From NCBI RefSeq assembly GCF_900129425.1, contig NZ_LT670817.1, positions 558,001-622,000 of the forward strand: a stretch of 64,000 nucleotides of DNA. Direction: 5' to 3'. A program made the position numbers and the translations under genes. Each line of letters starts with the position of its first letter. Positions within the stretch are counted from its first letter, which is position 1. This DNA is from Bradyrhizobium erythrophlei. GTDB taxonomy: Bacteria > Pseudomonadota > Alphaproteobacteria > Rhizobiales > Xanthobacteraceae. Below, piece after piece: positions 52,037 to 61,419 of the stretch. Below the pieces are notes generated by a model that saw only the letters and a list, made by a program, of their open reading frames with translations, was not told where the DNA came from and ran no database searches.

Positions 52037-53743
52037 TTAGTCGACGGGGTGTGCGCCGACGCGGCGCGTGACGGCAACAAGCACGATCATGGCGACCGCG
52101 ACCACCAGCGTCTGGATCAGCGCCAGCGCCGCAGTGAGCTCCGAACTGGTCCCGAACCATGATTCGACGATCGATGGCGTAATCACTTTGGAATGCGGGC
52201 CCATCAGCAGGATGGAGGCGCCAAGTTCGCGGACGCTGGCGATGAACAGCAGCAACCAGGCGGCGACCAGACCTGGCACCAGCAGTGGAATTGTCACCGT
52301 CCGCACCCGGAACCCCCAGGAGGCCCCGCACATCTGCGCGCATTCCTCGAGGCTCTTGTCGATCTGCAGCATGACGCCGGCGATGGTGCGCACGCCGAGC
52401 GGCAGGAACACCGTGAGATAGGCGATTAGCAGCAGCCACAGTGTTCCGTAGATCGGAATTGGGAAGACCACCCAGGCCCACATCAGGCCGAATGCGAACA
52501 CCAGCCGGGGCACCGCCTGCGGAAACATCACGACATATTCGATCAGGCCGCTCGCGGGCAGCCGCGAGCGGTAGATCAGCCAAGCGAGCAGTCCCATCAA
52601 CACGACGCCGATGGTCGCGGTGGCAAAGCCGAGCAGCAGGCTGTTGCCGAGCGCCGAGCGGACCGCATTCATCGTCACTGCGACGCGGAAATTGTCCAGC
52701 GTCCAGTTTCCGCCGGCCGGGAACGCGACGGCGATTTTCTGCAGCGATGCATAGAGCAGCGTGATCAGCGGCAACCCGACCGCGGCGAACAGATAGAGCA
52801 GGCAGACGCCGAGCAGCAGGTAGCGCAAGGGACCGATGTCGGCCACCCGCGGCCGGAACGCCTTGCCGGTAATGGTGACGTAGCTGCCCGCCATCACGAT
52901 GCGGCGGTATAGGAACAACATGAAGAACATCACCGCGAAAAGCGACACGCCCATGGCGGCCGCGATCTGGATCTTCGGCGGATATTGCTGGACCAGCTGG
53001 TAGATCGCCGTGGTGATGACATAATAGCGGCTGGGTGTTCCGAGCACGAGCGCGGCGGCAAAGGACCCGAGCATTTCGGCGAAGACGAAGATGGCAGCGC
53101 CGAGGACGCCGGGCACAACCAGCGGCAGGGTAATGCGCAGCATGGTGCGGAGGCGGCTCGCTCCCATGATCTGTGATGCCTCCTCAAGCGCGGGGTCCAT
53201 CGACTTCATGACAGCGGCAATCATGACAAAGGCGACAGAGCCCTCGAACAAAGCCATGACCCAGGCGATGCCGTAGGCGGTGTTGATATCGATGAGATGG
53301 CCGTTGCCGCCGAGTGCGCGCCAGATCTGGTTGACGAAGCCGCTTTCCGGCGCGCCGAGCAGGCTCCAGGCCAGAGCGCCGAGTAACGGCGTCAGATAAT
53401 AGGGCACCGCCATCAGCTGCTCGAACAGATGGCGGCCGGGCACGTTGGTGCGGGTCAGGATCCATGCCATCACGAAACCGAACACGAGCGCCATCACTGT
53501 GGCGGTAACCGACACCGTCAGCGTGTTGAGCAGGATCTGCGGGTATTGGAATATGCCGTTGAAATTGTCGAACCCGTACGCTGTCGGCGGCCGCACCTGC
53601 GGGTCGCCGACATCGAGCGCTGCCTGCAGCAGAAAGAACACCGGGTACAGGACCAGAACGGCGGCCACGGCCGCCACCCCATACCCGGCGATTTTCTGCG
53701 CGGAGATCAGCGATCTCGCGGATGACACGGCCGCTCCGCTCAC
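52037..53743 (-). CDS. ABC transporter permease, two fused modules (FbpB/ThiP type)
   Basis: A 568-residue inner-membrane protein with about twelve segments in two binding-protein-dependent-transport modules. Each has an ATPase-contact loop: EEASQIMGASRLRTMLRITL near residue 200 and EECAQMCGASWGFRVRTVTI near residue 475. GTG 53743 overlaps the binding-protein stop (GTGA) and is preferred; ATG 53764 would add seven residues. Such fused permeases import ferric ion, thiamine, phosphonates or 2-aminoethylphosphonate. Confidence 0.88.
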   Translation of the reverse strand: MSGAAVSSARSLISAQKIAGYGVAAVAAVLVLYPVFFLLQAALDVGDPQVRPPTAYGFDNFNGIFQYPQILLNTLTVSVTATVMALVFGFVMAWILTRTNVPGRHLFEQLMAVPYYLTPLLGALAWSLLGAPESGFVNQIWRALGGNGHLIDINTAYGIAWVMALFEGSVAFVMIAAVMKSMDPALEEASQIMGASRLRTMLRITLPLVVPGVLGAAIFVFAEMLGSFAAALVLGTPSRYYVITTAIYQLVQQYPPKIQIAAAMGVSLFAVMFFMLFLYRRIVMAGSYVTITGKAFRPRVADIGPLRYLLLGVCLLYLFAAVGLPLITLLYASLQKIAVAFPAGGNWTLDNFRVAVTMNAVRSALGNSLLLGFATATIGVVLMGLLAWLIYRSRLPASGLIEYVVMFPQAVPRLVFAFGLMWAWVVFPIPIYGTLWLLLIAYLTVFLPLGVRTIAGVMLQIDKSLEECAQMCGASWGFRVRTVTIPLLVPGLVAAWLLLFIASVRELGASILLMGPHSKVITPSIVESWFGTSSELTAALALIQTLVVAVAMIVLVAVTRRVGAHPVD

Positions 53744-54840
53744 AGGCCGAGCATGCCGTTCCATTCCTTGGCGAAGACATCGCGGTTCGCCGCGTAGTCG
53801 TCCCAGTCGGCGGGGTAGAGCAGCTTGAGATCACCCAGCCGCACGCCAGTCGGCATCGGCGGCGCGTCGGTACGCACCGACCCGTAATAAAGATTTGGGT
53901 TGGTCTGATACCAGGCCTGACCACGCTTCGACATCGCCCAGTCGACGAACAGCTTGGCCGCTTCCGGATGCGGCGCCTTGCTGACGGCGCCAACAATCAA
54001 AGGCGTCGCCGGCAACCCATCGGTGGGCGCGACGAACTCGACCTTGGCACCCTTGTCCTTGAACAGGATATAGGCGGGATATTCTCCGATCGCGGTGATC
54101 ATGTCGTCGCCCTTGGCGAGCCGGTCGAACAACTGGACGCGGGAATCGAACGCGTGCGGGTTCTGCTTGGCGAACTCCTTCCAGAAGCCAGCGCCGTACA
54201 GCTTGCGTAGCGTGTACCACTGCACAAACTGCAAACCGGAAGCGGAAATCTTGCAGCTGATCGAACCCTTCCAGCGCGGATTGAGGATGTCCTGCCAGGT
54301 CTTCGGCGCGTCCGCGGCCGAAACCTTGGTCGAGTTGTAAGCGATGCCGGCGGGATCGACGCCGGTCCAGAAAAACGAGCCCGCGGGCGAACTCAGATGG
54401 TCGGCCTTGTAAGCTGAAGTCTCGGGGGAGAGGTATTGTTCGTAGCCGCCCTTTTTCTGAAAATCGACCGCCGGCGCCAGATCGGATAATTGAATGACGT
54501 CGACGTCGAAACGGCCGGCAGAGCGTTCGGACAGGATCTTGTTGTAGAGCGCGCCGGTCTGCGCCCGCACATAGCTGGTGTTGATTTTCGGGAAATCCTT
54601 GCGAAATCCCTCCATGATGCCGGCGGTGCCGGGTTCATTCTCGTGGCAATAGAACACGAGCTGGCCTTCCAGCTCGGCCTCGGCCACGTCGGCGTTGGTC
54701 ATGAAATCGTGAATTTTTGTTGGCGATTTCAACGGTGCCTGGGCCAGTACGCCGGGTGCCGCAATCCCGACGAACGGCATCGCGGCGCCAGCCTTCAGCA
54801 GCGTGCGTCGCGTCACATTGTTTTTCTTGCTGTCGGCCAA
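53740..54840 (-). CDS. ABC transporter substrate-binding protein (family 1, FbpA-like)
   Basis: A 366-residue binding protein. TTG 54840, with AGGGAGA upstream, is preferred over the ATG at 54927, because the Tat leader then begins at a normal distance: NNVTRRTLLKAGAAMPFVGI, cleaved after VLAQ. The mature protein has type II fold blocks GQLVFYCHENEPGTAGIMEG, YVRAQTGALYNKILSERSAG and DWAMSKRGQAWYQTN. Conserved tyrosines of ferric-binding relatives are not clearly present, so iron is not certain. It leads the operon. Confidence 0.86.
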   Translation of the reverse strand: MADSKKNNVTRRTLLKAGAAMPFVGIAAPGVLAQAPLKSPTKIHDFMTNADVAEAELEGQLVFYCHENEPGTAGIMEGFRKDFPKINTSYVRAQTGALYNKILSERSAGRFDVDVIQLSDLAPAVDFQKKGGYEQYLSPETSAYKADHLSSPAGSFFWTGVDPAGIAYNSTKVSAADAPKTWQDILNPRWKGSISCKISASGLQFVQWYTLRKLYGAGFWKEFAKQNPHAFDSRVQLFDRLAKGDDMITAIGEYPAYILFKDKGAKVEFVAPTDGLPATPLIVGAVSKAPHPEAAKLFVDWAMSKRGQAWYQTNPNLYYGSVRTDAPPMPTGVRLGDLKLLYPADWDDYAANRDVFAKEWNGMLGL

Positions 54841-54909
54841 TTCACTCTCCCTGTGGTCTGCTTTTTTTAAACTTTGGGACCGCTTTGAGCTTGGGCGCCC
54901 CATGCAACT

Positions 54910-54922
54910 ATATGCTGCATAT
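54910..54922. promoter_or_regulatory. Short perfect palindrome upstream of the importer operon
   Basis: ATATGCTGCATAT, symmetric around the central T, 70 bases before the TTG start of the binding protein. It may be an operator; no adjacent regulator gene is intact (an araC remnant lies at 55849-56090). Confidence 0.35.
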
Positions 54923-55070
54923 GCCACGTGGAGCTTAGTTTGAACCAGGGCATCAGATTTGACAACTCATCCTTATGTTGCAGGGCAAACGATGCGCGAA
55001 CGAGAGCCGCTCACATCTATAATCTGTAACTCGCAGGCGCGTTCTAAACCGTTTCGATCAGCGTTTGCAG

Positions 55071-55376
55071 AACCACCGGCGCTGGAGCGAAGAAGGCTTC
55101 CAATTGCGCGGAGATTTCGCGGACTCACTCGTCTTCTTCCCTGCGCTCGTGAAACGCCGCCGAGAGTTGGTCTATCTCGGCTGCAATGGCCGGGGTGTCG
55201 CGCTCGCGACCGCGATGGGACTGCAATTGGCACGAAGGTTGATCGAAGGTGAGGCGGTCGAGATTGACCTGCCGATCACAACCTTAAAGCCAATTCGCTT
55301 CCATGCAAATGTGGCCCGTGGCGGTGAAGAGCATCGCGCTCTATGGCGCGATCGTGTGGGTCTTTAGTGCGTTGAG
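55071..55376 (+). pseudogene. FAD-dependent oxidoreductase (DAO family), C-terminal fragment
   Basis: The plus strand reads LRGDFADSLVFFPALVKRR then ELVYLGCNGRGVALATAMGL and LPITTLKPIRFH, the C-terminal FAD-binding part of amine or amino-acid oxidases (GYNGRGVALA pattern). A frameshift near 55303 leads to AMWPVAVKSIALYGAIVW, the expected end. The N-terminal two thirds are missing. It may once have worked with the importer to its left. Confidence 0.6.
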
Positions 55377-55521
55377 ATTGATGGTCCAGTTCACGGCCCA
55401 GCAGGAAAATCATTCGTTGCCAGATCCCGTACCTTTGCTCTTGGGCGGACCTCGCAGACCTCGGCCAGGCGAGGTTTTGACCAATTCGCAGCAATCTGAA
55501 CCAATCCAAACGAGAATTCGT

Positions 55522-55553
55522 GACCGGCCGGTTCTGGCGCAAAGCGGTCGTTC
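55522..55553. repeat. Dispersed repeat, best-preserved copy
   Basis: CCGGTTCTGGCGCAAAGCGG with flanking complementary bases (GACCGGCC ... GGTCGTTC). At least six related copies occur in this window, always outside intact genes. The surrounding 55377-55848 contains no gene I can support. Confidence 0.55.
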
Positions 55554-55848
55554 TCCAGGCGAGCTGCCGGGTCGAAACTCCATAAGAATTAAGCGAGCGG
55601 CTCGTACGAGAAACTGCCGCGATTCCCGCAGATTCTGCGCCAGCGCTGGACTATCTTCGGTGAGTTTTAGTGGATTTTACTTCCACTCACTTCAGGACGC
55701 TTATGCTAAGTATCCAATTAGTTTATTTTAGCCTTGGCAATTTCCTCTGTCCGATGGCGTGTTCGGATTGATCGATTGTGCAAAATACCTATCGCAGAGG
55801 TTGGGGAAACCGACCCTCGCGCAGAAGCCGCGTACCTTTACTAACGCG

Positions 55849-56090
55849 CTAGGCTTGCCTTGCGCGACGCCACAATCCAGGACTGATGCCAACGGTCTGA
55901 CTGAATGCGCGCGTCAAATGGCTCGGATCGAAAAACCCGCAGGAACTGGCAATCTCCGCAAGGGTTTTGTCGGAAGTTAACAGTCAATCCTGAGCCCGTT
56001 CGACACGCCGCTGAAGGCGCCAACGGTATGGCGTGCAACCGGTCGACTGTCTGAAGGCGCGGCCGAACTGACTCGTCGATAAACGGCAAT
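55849..56090 (-). pseudogene. AraC-family regulator, C-terminal HTH fragment
   Basis: In two minus-strand frames the sequence gives STSQFGRAFRQSTGCTPYRW then LLTSDKTLAEIASSCGFFDP and SHLTRAFSQTVGISPGLWRR, both helix-turn-helix units of AraC/XylS regulators. A frameshift lies between the two units, near 55980. The effector domain is missing. It could have controlled the ABC importer or the lost oxidoreductase. Confidence 0.65.
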
Positions 56091-56144
56091 CATGCCCCAA
56101 CCGAGCTAGGGTTATTTCCTGGTCCAAGTCCGGCTCCATAGACT

Positions 56145-56376
56145 CAAGCCGGCGAATATCAGACGGTCCAGCATCCCGAACGTCGGCCGTTTCGGCGATT
56201 CCCGCCGCAACACGTTAAGCTGATGACGCAGAATCGTGTTTTCAGCTTCAAGCGAGGCCCGCGACCGAAACGCTCCGACCAACGCCAACCAAATTAGGCT
56301 ACAAACCTCTCGCATAAGGCAGGAGCATCGCCCGATTCGATATCGGTTGCCAGCAAGATTGATTTTCCGAAGGACA
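56145..56376 (-). mobile_element. IS remnant (right end)
   Basis: Minus-strand translation gives SLEAENTILRHQLNVLRRES and PTFGMLDRLIFAGL, the N-terminus of the transposase found at 57325-58230, with a degenerate right terminal repeat (GATTTTCCGAAGGACA) ending near 56376. The remainder of the element is absent. Confidence 0.65.
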
Positions 56377-56451
56377 GGCTTGATCTGGTATGGAAGGCTG
56401 CCTTTTTTGATGATATATTGAATACCGGGGGTTCGAAGGTGTGGGACCCTT

Positions 56452-56943
56452 TTGGCGAATGCATTCAATCAGGAAGTTGTCAGCTATTCTCGCATTGGGG
56501 GAGCGGCTTCCCTTGGCCTTTTGATCGGCCTAATTCTATTTTCATTTCCGGCTGCGGCAGACGTTTATCCGGTTACTGGCGTATGGACGGCAATCGATGC
56601 CGATTTTCCCGCAGCCGCAAGTGAAACCTGCCTTGCTGTTAAAACTTTTGGCGTTGAAGCCGTATCCAAAAAATCTATCTCGGAGATGATTATTTTTGCG
56701 AAGGATAAGCGCTATGATGTCAAAGGTGATGTCCAAACTGAAACAACAATTAAGTCAATCAAAGTGGCGGATGGTGGTTTTCGAATAACTGAGTCGTTCA
56801 GCAAGCGCGGAAGTTGGCTTGGGTTCAAAAGAAAGACCACCTATTTCCTGAACGTGATTGATCCGCAAACGATAGAAATTCGAGATGCAACGGGGATGGT
56901 CCGCTACGCAAAGTGTGGGCCGCCCCAAAAACCGCGGATCTGA
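56452..56943 (+). CDS. Exported hypothetical protein, low GC
   Basis: A 163-residue ORF. The likely start is TTG 56452, no good ATG being in frame upstream of the signal region IGGAASLGLLIGLILFSFPA (AAADVYP cleavage). The mature part has SETCLAVKTFGVEAVSKKSI and a beta-rich C-terminal half (VADGGFRITESFSKRGSWLG, TTYFLNVIDPQTIEIRDATG). GC content is well below that of its neighbours, and it lies between IS copies, which points to acquisition from elsewhere. Function unknown. Confidence 0.5.
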   Translation: MANAFNQEVVSYSRIGGAASLGLLIGLILFSFPAAADVYPVTGVWTAIDADFPAAASETCLAVKTFGVEAVSKKSISEMIIFAKDKRYDVKGDVQTETTIKSIKVADGGFRITESFSKRGSWLGFKRKTTYFLNVIDPQTIEIRDATGMVRYAKCGPPQKPRI

Positions 56944-57110
56944 AGCTATATTGTCGCTTCTGCAATTCTGCCAGAAGGTCTGATTCTGTGCTATATTCTC
57001 CCACATGCCCACCATCGATGAACGGAATGCGCTGAGAAAGCAGTCAGGTCTCCCGCTGTTGAGCGTTGAAAACGGGGATCTGGAACGCAGCCAAGGGCCT
57101 CGGCGCCCTC

Positions 57111-57182
57111 TCGATTGATTGGGCCGTCAGGATCATGTCGATCCACAAGAGGAAGGGGTTAGAATTTGCTGTGATCATGATG
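57111..57182 (+). pseudogene. Possible UvrD-like helicase motif remnant
   Basis: About 24 codons read SIDWAVRIMSIHKRKGLEFA, matching the VRIMTIHKxKGLEF block of UvrD/AddA-type helicases. Nothing else of such a gene is visible, and the piece abuts the IS at 57310. A chance match cannot be excluded. Confidence 0.28.
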
Positions 57183-57309
57183 GGTGTGAAAGCCGCGACC
57201 GCCGCGGCGAATTCTGAATTCCGAGGAAACGAAAGCCGCTATTGCTCGGGGCACCCTCCATTGCGATCGGCGGACGTTCGGCAAGAAGGTCGTAAGGCTG
57301 ATTGACACT

Positions 57310-58393
57310 TGTGCCTGTCGTAAATTAAATCCGGGCATATTGGTGATGCAGTCCGCCCAAGATTGGGCGACAAAGAATGTGCCCGGCGCGATCGACGGCA
57401 CGCGAGATCGGTGCATCTTTCGCCAGGGATAGATGCGTGCGGGCCCCATTGTAATATTTCATGTACGACAGCAGTAGGTGACGGAGGTGGCGCTCGCTGA
57501 ACACAACGACGTGGTCAAGGCATTCTCTGCGGATCGAACCGATCAGCCTTTCAGCATATCCATTTTGCCAAGGGGAGCGCGGCGACGTCGGTCGATCGCG
57601 AATGCCCATTGATCGAAGCCTTCGGATGAAGACCTCACCATAGGCCCCATCCCGGTCACGAATGAGATAGCGGGGAGCTTGTTCCCAGCCGCAGGCTTCC
57701 GTGATCTGATTGGCGATCCAATCTGCGGTCGGATGCGCTGTGACGCCAAACCATAAAATCTGCCGTCGACCATGCCCGACAATCAACAAGCCGTAGAGCA
57801 GGCGAAACGAGATTGTCGGCACGACGAACAGATCCATCGCGGCGATGCCGTCGGCATGATTGCGAAGGAACGTCCTCCAGCCTTGGGACGGCGGGTCTCT
57901 TCGCTTGGCCATGTACTTGGCCACGCTGGTCTCTCCGATCTCGACGCCGAGCTTGAGGAGTTCGCCATGGATCTGCGGCGCTTCCCACAGAGGATTGGCA
58001 ATGCTCATCTCGCGGATCAGCTTGCGGATCTCAGGCGCTACAGTTGGTCGGCCGCCACGGCGCCGCGACTTCCACCGCCAGTACGATCTGAACCCGGCGC
58101 GGTGCCATTTAATCACGGTCTCCGGCTTCACGATCGCCAAGGCGCCCAGCACCTTCGCAGCCAAATGATACAAGCCGGCGAATATCAGACGGTCCAGCAT
58201 CCCGAACGTCCGCCGTTTCGGCCGCAACACGTTAAGCTGATCGCAGAATCATGTTTTCAGCCTCAAGCGAGACCCGCGACCGGAACGCTCCGACCAACGC
58301 CAACCAAATTAGGCTACAAACCTCTCGCATAGGGCAGCAGCATCGTCCGATTCGATATCAGTTGCCAGCAAGATTGAGTTTCCGACAGGGACA
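57310..58393 (-). mobile_element. Insertion sequence, about 1.08 kb
   Basis: Bounded by TGTGCCTGTCGTAAATTAAA at 57310 and its imperfect complement ending at 58393 (outermost TGTCCCTGTCGGAAACTCAA on the other strand). It is a close relative of the element at 59164-60258. Compared with that copy, it has small deletions near 58230 that shift the transposase start. Confidence 0.8.
57325..58230 (-). pseudogene. IS transposase, N-terminal frameshift
   Basis: A 301-residue open frame carrying the full HTH and catalytic core (MANPLWEAP-like region, AMDLFVVPTISFRLLYGLL, YLIRDRDGAYGEVF, SPWQNGYAERLIGSIRREC). The normal first ~40 residues (RSRxSLEAENxILRxQLNVL) lie upstream in another frame because two bases are missing near 58237 relative to other copies. 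The shorter product keeps all catalytic residues, but the missing N-terminal helix probably mediates assembly. Confidence 0.7.
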
Positions 58394-58551
58394 GGGCCAT
58401 TTCCGCGGAAATTAAGCAGCGTTCGAAGAAGAAGCCCCGAAGTGTCAAGATTGGAAAGGCCATTGCAATGAATAGTTCATCCAAGCGGATCGCGCCGACA
58501 TCCGACGAAGTCGGATATGCGGATCGAAAGTCAGTTGGATATCACGGGGCA

Positions 58552-58710
58552 CAATGAATGGAGTGTCTATAACGTTGCTGGATACAAACCCATCAAGATC
58601 GAGTTGTCCCACGTGCCGGTCACCGGGAAAATTCCAGGCGATCTGATTGGCGTTTACCTACGCCGGCACGAACACGCAGTTTGACAAGACGCATGGCCTA
58701 TCGCCATCAT
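58552..58710 (+). pseudogene. Carotenoid/lignostilbene oxygenase N-terminal fragment
   Basis: The plus strand reads NEWSVYNVAGYKPIKIELSH then VPVTGKIPGDLIGVYLR, and after a one-frame change GTNTQFDKTHG, matching the start of RPE65-like carotenoid cleavage oxygenases (VxGxIPxxLxGxYLRNGPN). The frameshift removes the Asn codon. The rest of the gene, including all four iron-ligand histidines, is missing. An IclR regulator fragment adjoins, so an aromatic or stilbene degradation cluster once lay here. Confidence 0.55.
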
Positions 58711-58727
58711 TTGCCGTGTTCGCAAAA

Positions 58728-59163
58728 TCAGGTCGCTTCGACGAGCATTCTAGCGCACGATTGCAGAATAGGAAGAAACCGCTTGCTCAATTCGACCGCC
58801 CGGACACGTGCCGATGATGCGCTGACGCTCACCGCCGCAACGATTTCACCGTTTGAGCCTGCCACCGGCACTGCCAAGGCCCGGATTCCCAGCTCCAGCT
58901 CTTCGTCGCTGATTGCATAACCCTTTTCGCGCAATGAGCAGATTTCCGCGACGATATCAGTGGGTTTCGTCAGTGTGCGCGGCGTTCGGGCCGGCAACGC
59001 CTTGCGGCCGATACGTTCGAGGATGTCTTTGCCGGCGAACTGGCTGAGCAGCACGCGCCCGGTTGCCGAGCAATAGGCCGGCAGATGTGCTCCGATGCGA
59101 ACGCCGGTCGAGACGATGTGTTCCGCCTCGGCGCGGGCAATGAATAGCGTAGTATCGTTTTCC
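58728..59163 (-). pseudogene. IclR family regulator, truncated by IS
   Basis: The minus strand encodes the effector domain of an IclR/PcaU-type regulator: STGVRIGAHLPAYCSATGRV, LLSQFAGKDILERIG, EICSLREKGYAISDEELELG and AVPVAGSNGEIVAAVSVSAS, ending at 58728. The DNA-binding N-terminus is cut off at 59163 by the IS 59164-60258 and I do not find it on the far side. IclR proteins of this group control protocatechuate or related catabolism. Confidence 0.75.
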
Positions 59164-60258
59164 TGTGCCTGTCGTAAATTAAATCCGGCCATATTGGTGA
59201 TGCAGTCCGCCCAAGATTGGGCGACAAAGAATGCGCCCGGCGCGATCGACAGCGCGCGAGACCGGCGCATCTTTCTCCAGGGATAGATGCGTGCGGGCCC
59301 CATTGTAATATATCATGTAGCAGAGCAGCAGGTGACGGAGGTGGCGCTCGCTGAATACGACAACGTGGTCAAGGCATTCCCGTCGGATCGAACCGATCAG
59401 CCTTTCAGCATATCCATTTTGCCAAGGGGAGCGCGGCGACGTCGGTCGATCGCGAATGCCTATCGATCGGAGTCTGCGGATAAAAACCTCATCATAAGCG
59501 CCGTCCCGGTCACGAATGAGATAGCGGGGAGCCTGTTCCCAACCGCATGCTTCCGTGACCTGATTTGCGATCCATTCTGCGGTTGGATGCGCTGTGACGC
59601 CAAACCACAGAATATGTCGCCGGCGGTGCCCCATGATCAGCAACCCATAGAGCAAACGAAAGGAGATTGTCGGCACGACGAACATGTCCATCGCAGCGAC
59701 CCCATCAGCGTGATTGCGGAGGAATGTCCTCCAGCCTTGGGACGGCGGATCTCGTCGCCTGACCATGTACTTGGCCACGCTGGTCTGTCCGATATCGACG
59801 CCGAGCTTGAGGAGTTCTCCATGGATCCGAGGCGCTCCCCACAGCGGATTGGCAATGCTCATCTCGCAGACAAGCTTGCGCATCTCCACCGGAACAGTTG
59901 GCCTGCCGCCCCGCGCTTTCGATTTGCAGCGCCAATATAATCGGAAGCCGGCGCGATGCCATTTGACTACGGTCTCCGGCTTGACAATCGCCAGCGCATC
60001 GCGAACGCCAGGGCGAAACCGATAGAGGCAGACAAAAATCAAGCGGTCAATGGCGCTGAAAGTTTGTCTCTTAGGAGCTGTTCGCCGCAGAACGTTTATC
60101 TGCTGCCGCAACATCCAAATTTCCGCCTCGAGCGCTGCCCGCGACCGACACAGGTCTGCGACCATCCAAACAATGAGCCTGACAAGATCTCTCATCCTGC
60201 AACAGCATCGCCCGATTCTCGATCAACTGCTAGTCAGATTGAGTTTGCGACAGGGACA
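59164..60258 (-). mobile_element. Insertion sequence, intact copy, 1095 bp
   Basis: Terminal inverted repeats match at 18 of 22 positions: TGTGCCTGTCGTAAATTAAA from 59164 and, as complement, TGTCCCTGTCGCAAACTCAA ending at 60258. One uninterrupted transposase fills the element. It is inserted in an iclR-like gene. No clear target duplication is visible. This is the reference copy for the remnants at 3.1, 37.5, 56.2 and 57.3 kb. Confidence 0.85.
59179..60195 (-). CDS. IS transposase, integrase core (full length)
   Basis: A 338-residue transposase: an N-terminal coiled segment (RAALEAEIWMLRQQINVLRR), winged helix (IVKPETVVKWHRAGFRLYWR), GAPRIHGELLKLGVDIGQTS, and an RNase-H-like rve core with AMDMFVVPTISFRLLYGLLI, LIRDRDGAYDEVFIRRLRS and SPWQNGYAERLIGSIRREC giving a D-D-E triad. 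The C-terminal ILGGLHHQY is shared by all copies. No frameshift, so this copy is probably active. Confidence 0.85.
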   Translation of the reverse strand: MRDLVRLIVWMVADLCRSRAALEAEIWMLRQQINVLRRTAPKRQTFSAIDRLIFVCLYRFRPGVRDALAIVKPETVVKWHRAGFRLYWRCKSKARGGRPTVPVEMRKLVCEMSIANPLWGAPRIHGELLKLGVDIGQTSVAKYMVRRRDPPSQGWRTFLRNHADGVAAMDMFVVPTISFRLLYGLLIMGHRRRHILWFGVTAHPTAEWIANQVTEACGWEQAPRYLIRDRDGAYDEVFIRRLRSIGIRDRPTSPRSPWQNGYAERLIGSIRRECLDHVVVFSERHLRHLLLCYMIYYNGARTHLSLEKDAPVSRAVDRAGRILCRPILGGLHHQYGRI

Positions 60259-60872
60259 CCCTAGACCAGACCACCAGAGCCCCCTATCGACAGGTCCGGC
60301 TTGGGCCAAACGCGGAAGTAATCCCGATTCGCGGCATCGCGAAACGGCCGGGGAGCGCCGATTCCGCTCATTAAAAGTCTGCGGCTTGACGGGTCAGATT
60401 AACCCAACGCCCATCGTAAGATGATCAGAACGAGGATCGCCCCCGGCTTGGGCCGTCGTAAATTGAGCAGGCGCCGCGCTCAGCTCCAACGCTTCCGCTT
60501 CTCTGCACAGGATCCGGGTTGCGCCTTACGGCAGGGGCGTCGCCCGGCTGCTGTCAGATTGTCACGCTCGATGCCAGCATCATGACGGCGGTTGACGACG
60601 GCGCACCGGTCACGCTCGACAAGGCGCTGAAGCAACACAGCGCGCGCGGGTCTATAGCTCGCCGGCGACGTCGCGCAGAAAGGCGTTCACGCAATCTTGG
60701 ATCAAGTGCACGCGCGGCGGTCATCACGGCCTGCAATTCACGTCGCTGAGCGCATCAAATGTCGGCGACGAAAACGTATTTCAAATTTGCGGGAAGCGAT
60801 TGTCGATACCGCCAAGAAGACCGGCAAGGGTCGCAAGTCGACGATAGAGATCGGGGCTACAGCGCGCACGTT

Positions 60873-61175
60873 TCACCACGGACTCGGGTCTTTCGGTAAA
60901 ACATTTGGACCGCCGGGGCAGCTACTAAGACAGGAGGCATAACCCCCTCGCGCTATACGAACACATCTCCTTCTCTGTGGCGTCCCTACCGGCCCGCCGC
61001 CTGTCTCTTTATACTGGCACAGGAGCAGGTCACTGTTCCAAGCCAAGTTGCAAGCACCGAGACACGATGCGGGAACGACTAAATTGACCTCCTCGGGACG
61101 ATTGAAACGACCCGGCCACATGGGCGCTGTTGGCCTCTGAAGCGACGCTTCTGCGGTAAAGTTCGGTATGCTCAT
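60873..61175 (-). CDS. Leader-bearing Cys-rich small protein 1 (candidate precursor)
   Basis: A 100-residue protein from ATG 61175, with GGGAGG 7 bases upstream; the frame open to 61289 is not used. It begins MSIPNFTAEASLQRPTAPMW, the shared leader, then diverges: SCLGACNLAWNSDLLLC, a Gly/Pro stretch (KETGGGPVGTPQRRRC) and GGYASCLSSCPGGP. Six cysteines lie in the last two thirds. There is no signal peptide. It is the most downstream member of the cluster. I interpret it as a substrate of the maturation proteins encoded upstream; other roles are possible. Confidence 0.62.
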   Translation of the reverse strand: MSIPNFTAEASLQRPTAPMWPGRFNRPEEVNLVVPASCLGACNLAWNSDLLLCQYKETGGGPVGTPQRRRCVRIARGGYASCLSSCPGGPNVLPKDPSPW

Positions 61176-61419
61176 CTTGAGCCTCCCGTTTCGGACGATA
61201 ATTCCTCCAGCAACCCCCTCTCGATCCCAATTGACAGGTCTGATTGGACAATCGAAGGCACAACTGACGATCCCGGTGAACAAGACCAAGGGTGGGAAAG
61301 GCGGGACGTATAAATCTCAAAATGAGACTTATTCAAACGCTTTCAGCTACCCTTTCCTTGCCAGGCACCGTGCGAAAGTTCACGAAACATTCGACGGCGC
61401 CGCGATAATGCTTCCGGCT

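Noticed and set aside
50892..52583. Single 563-residue protein over the ABC ATPase and part of the permease
   Set aside because: The N-terminal part is a shadow of the permease in another frame; the ATPase domain starts after 52034.
60519..60749. ORF between the intact IS and the peptide cluster
   Set aside because: Composition is not protein-like and there is no start signal; 60259-60872 contains no gene I can support.
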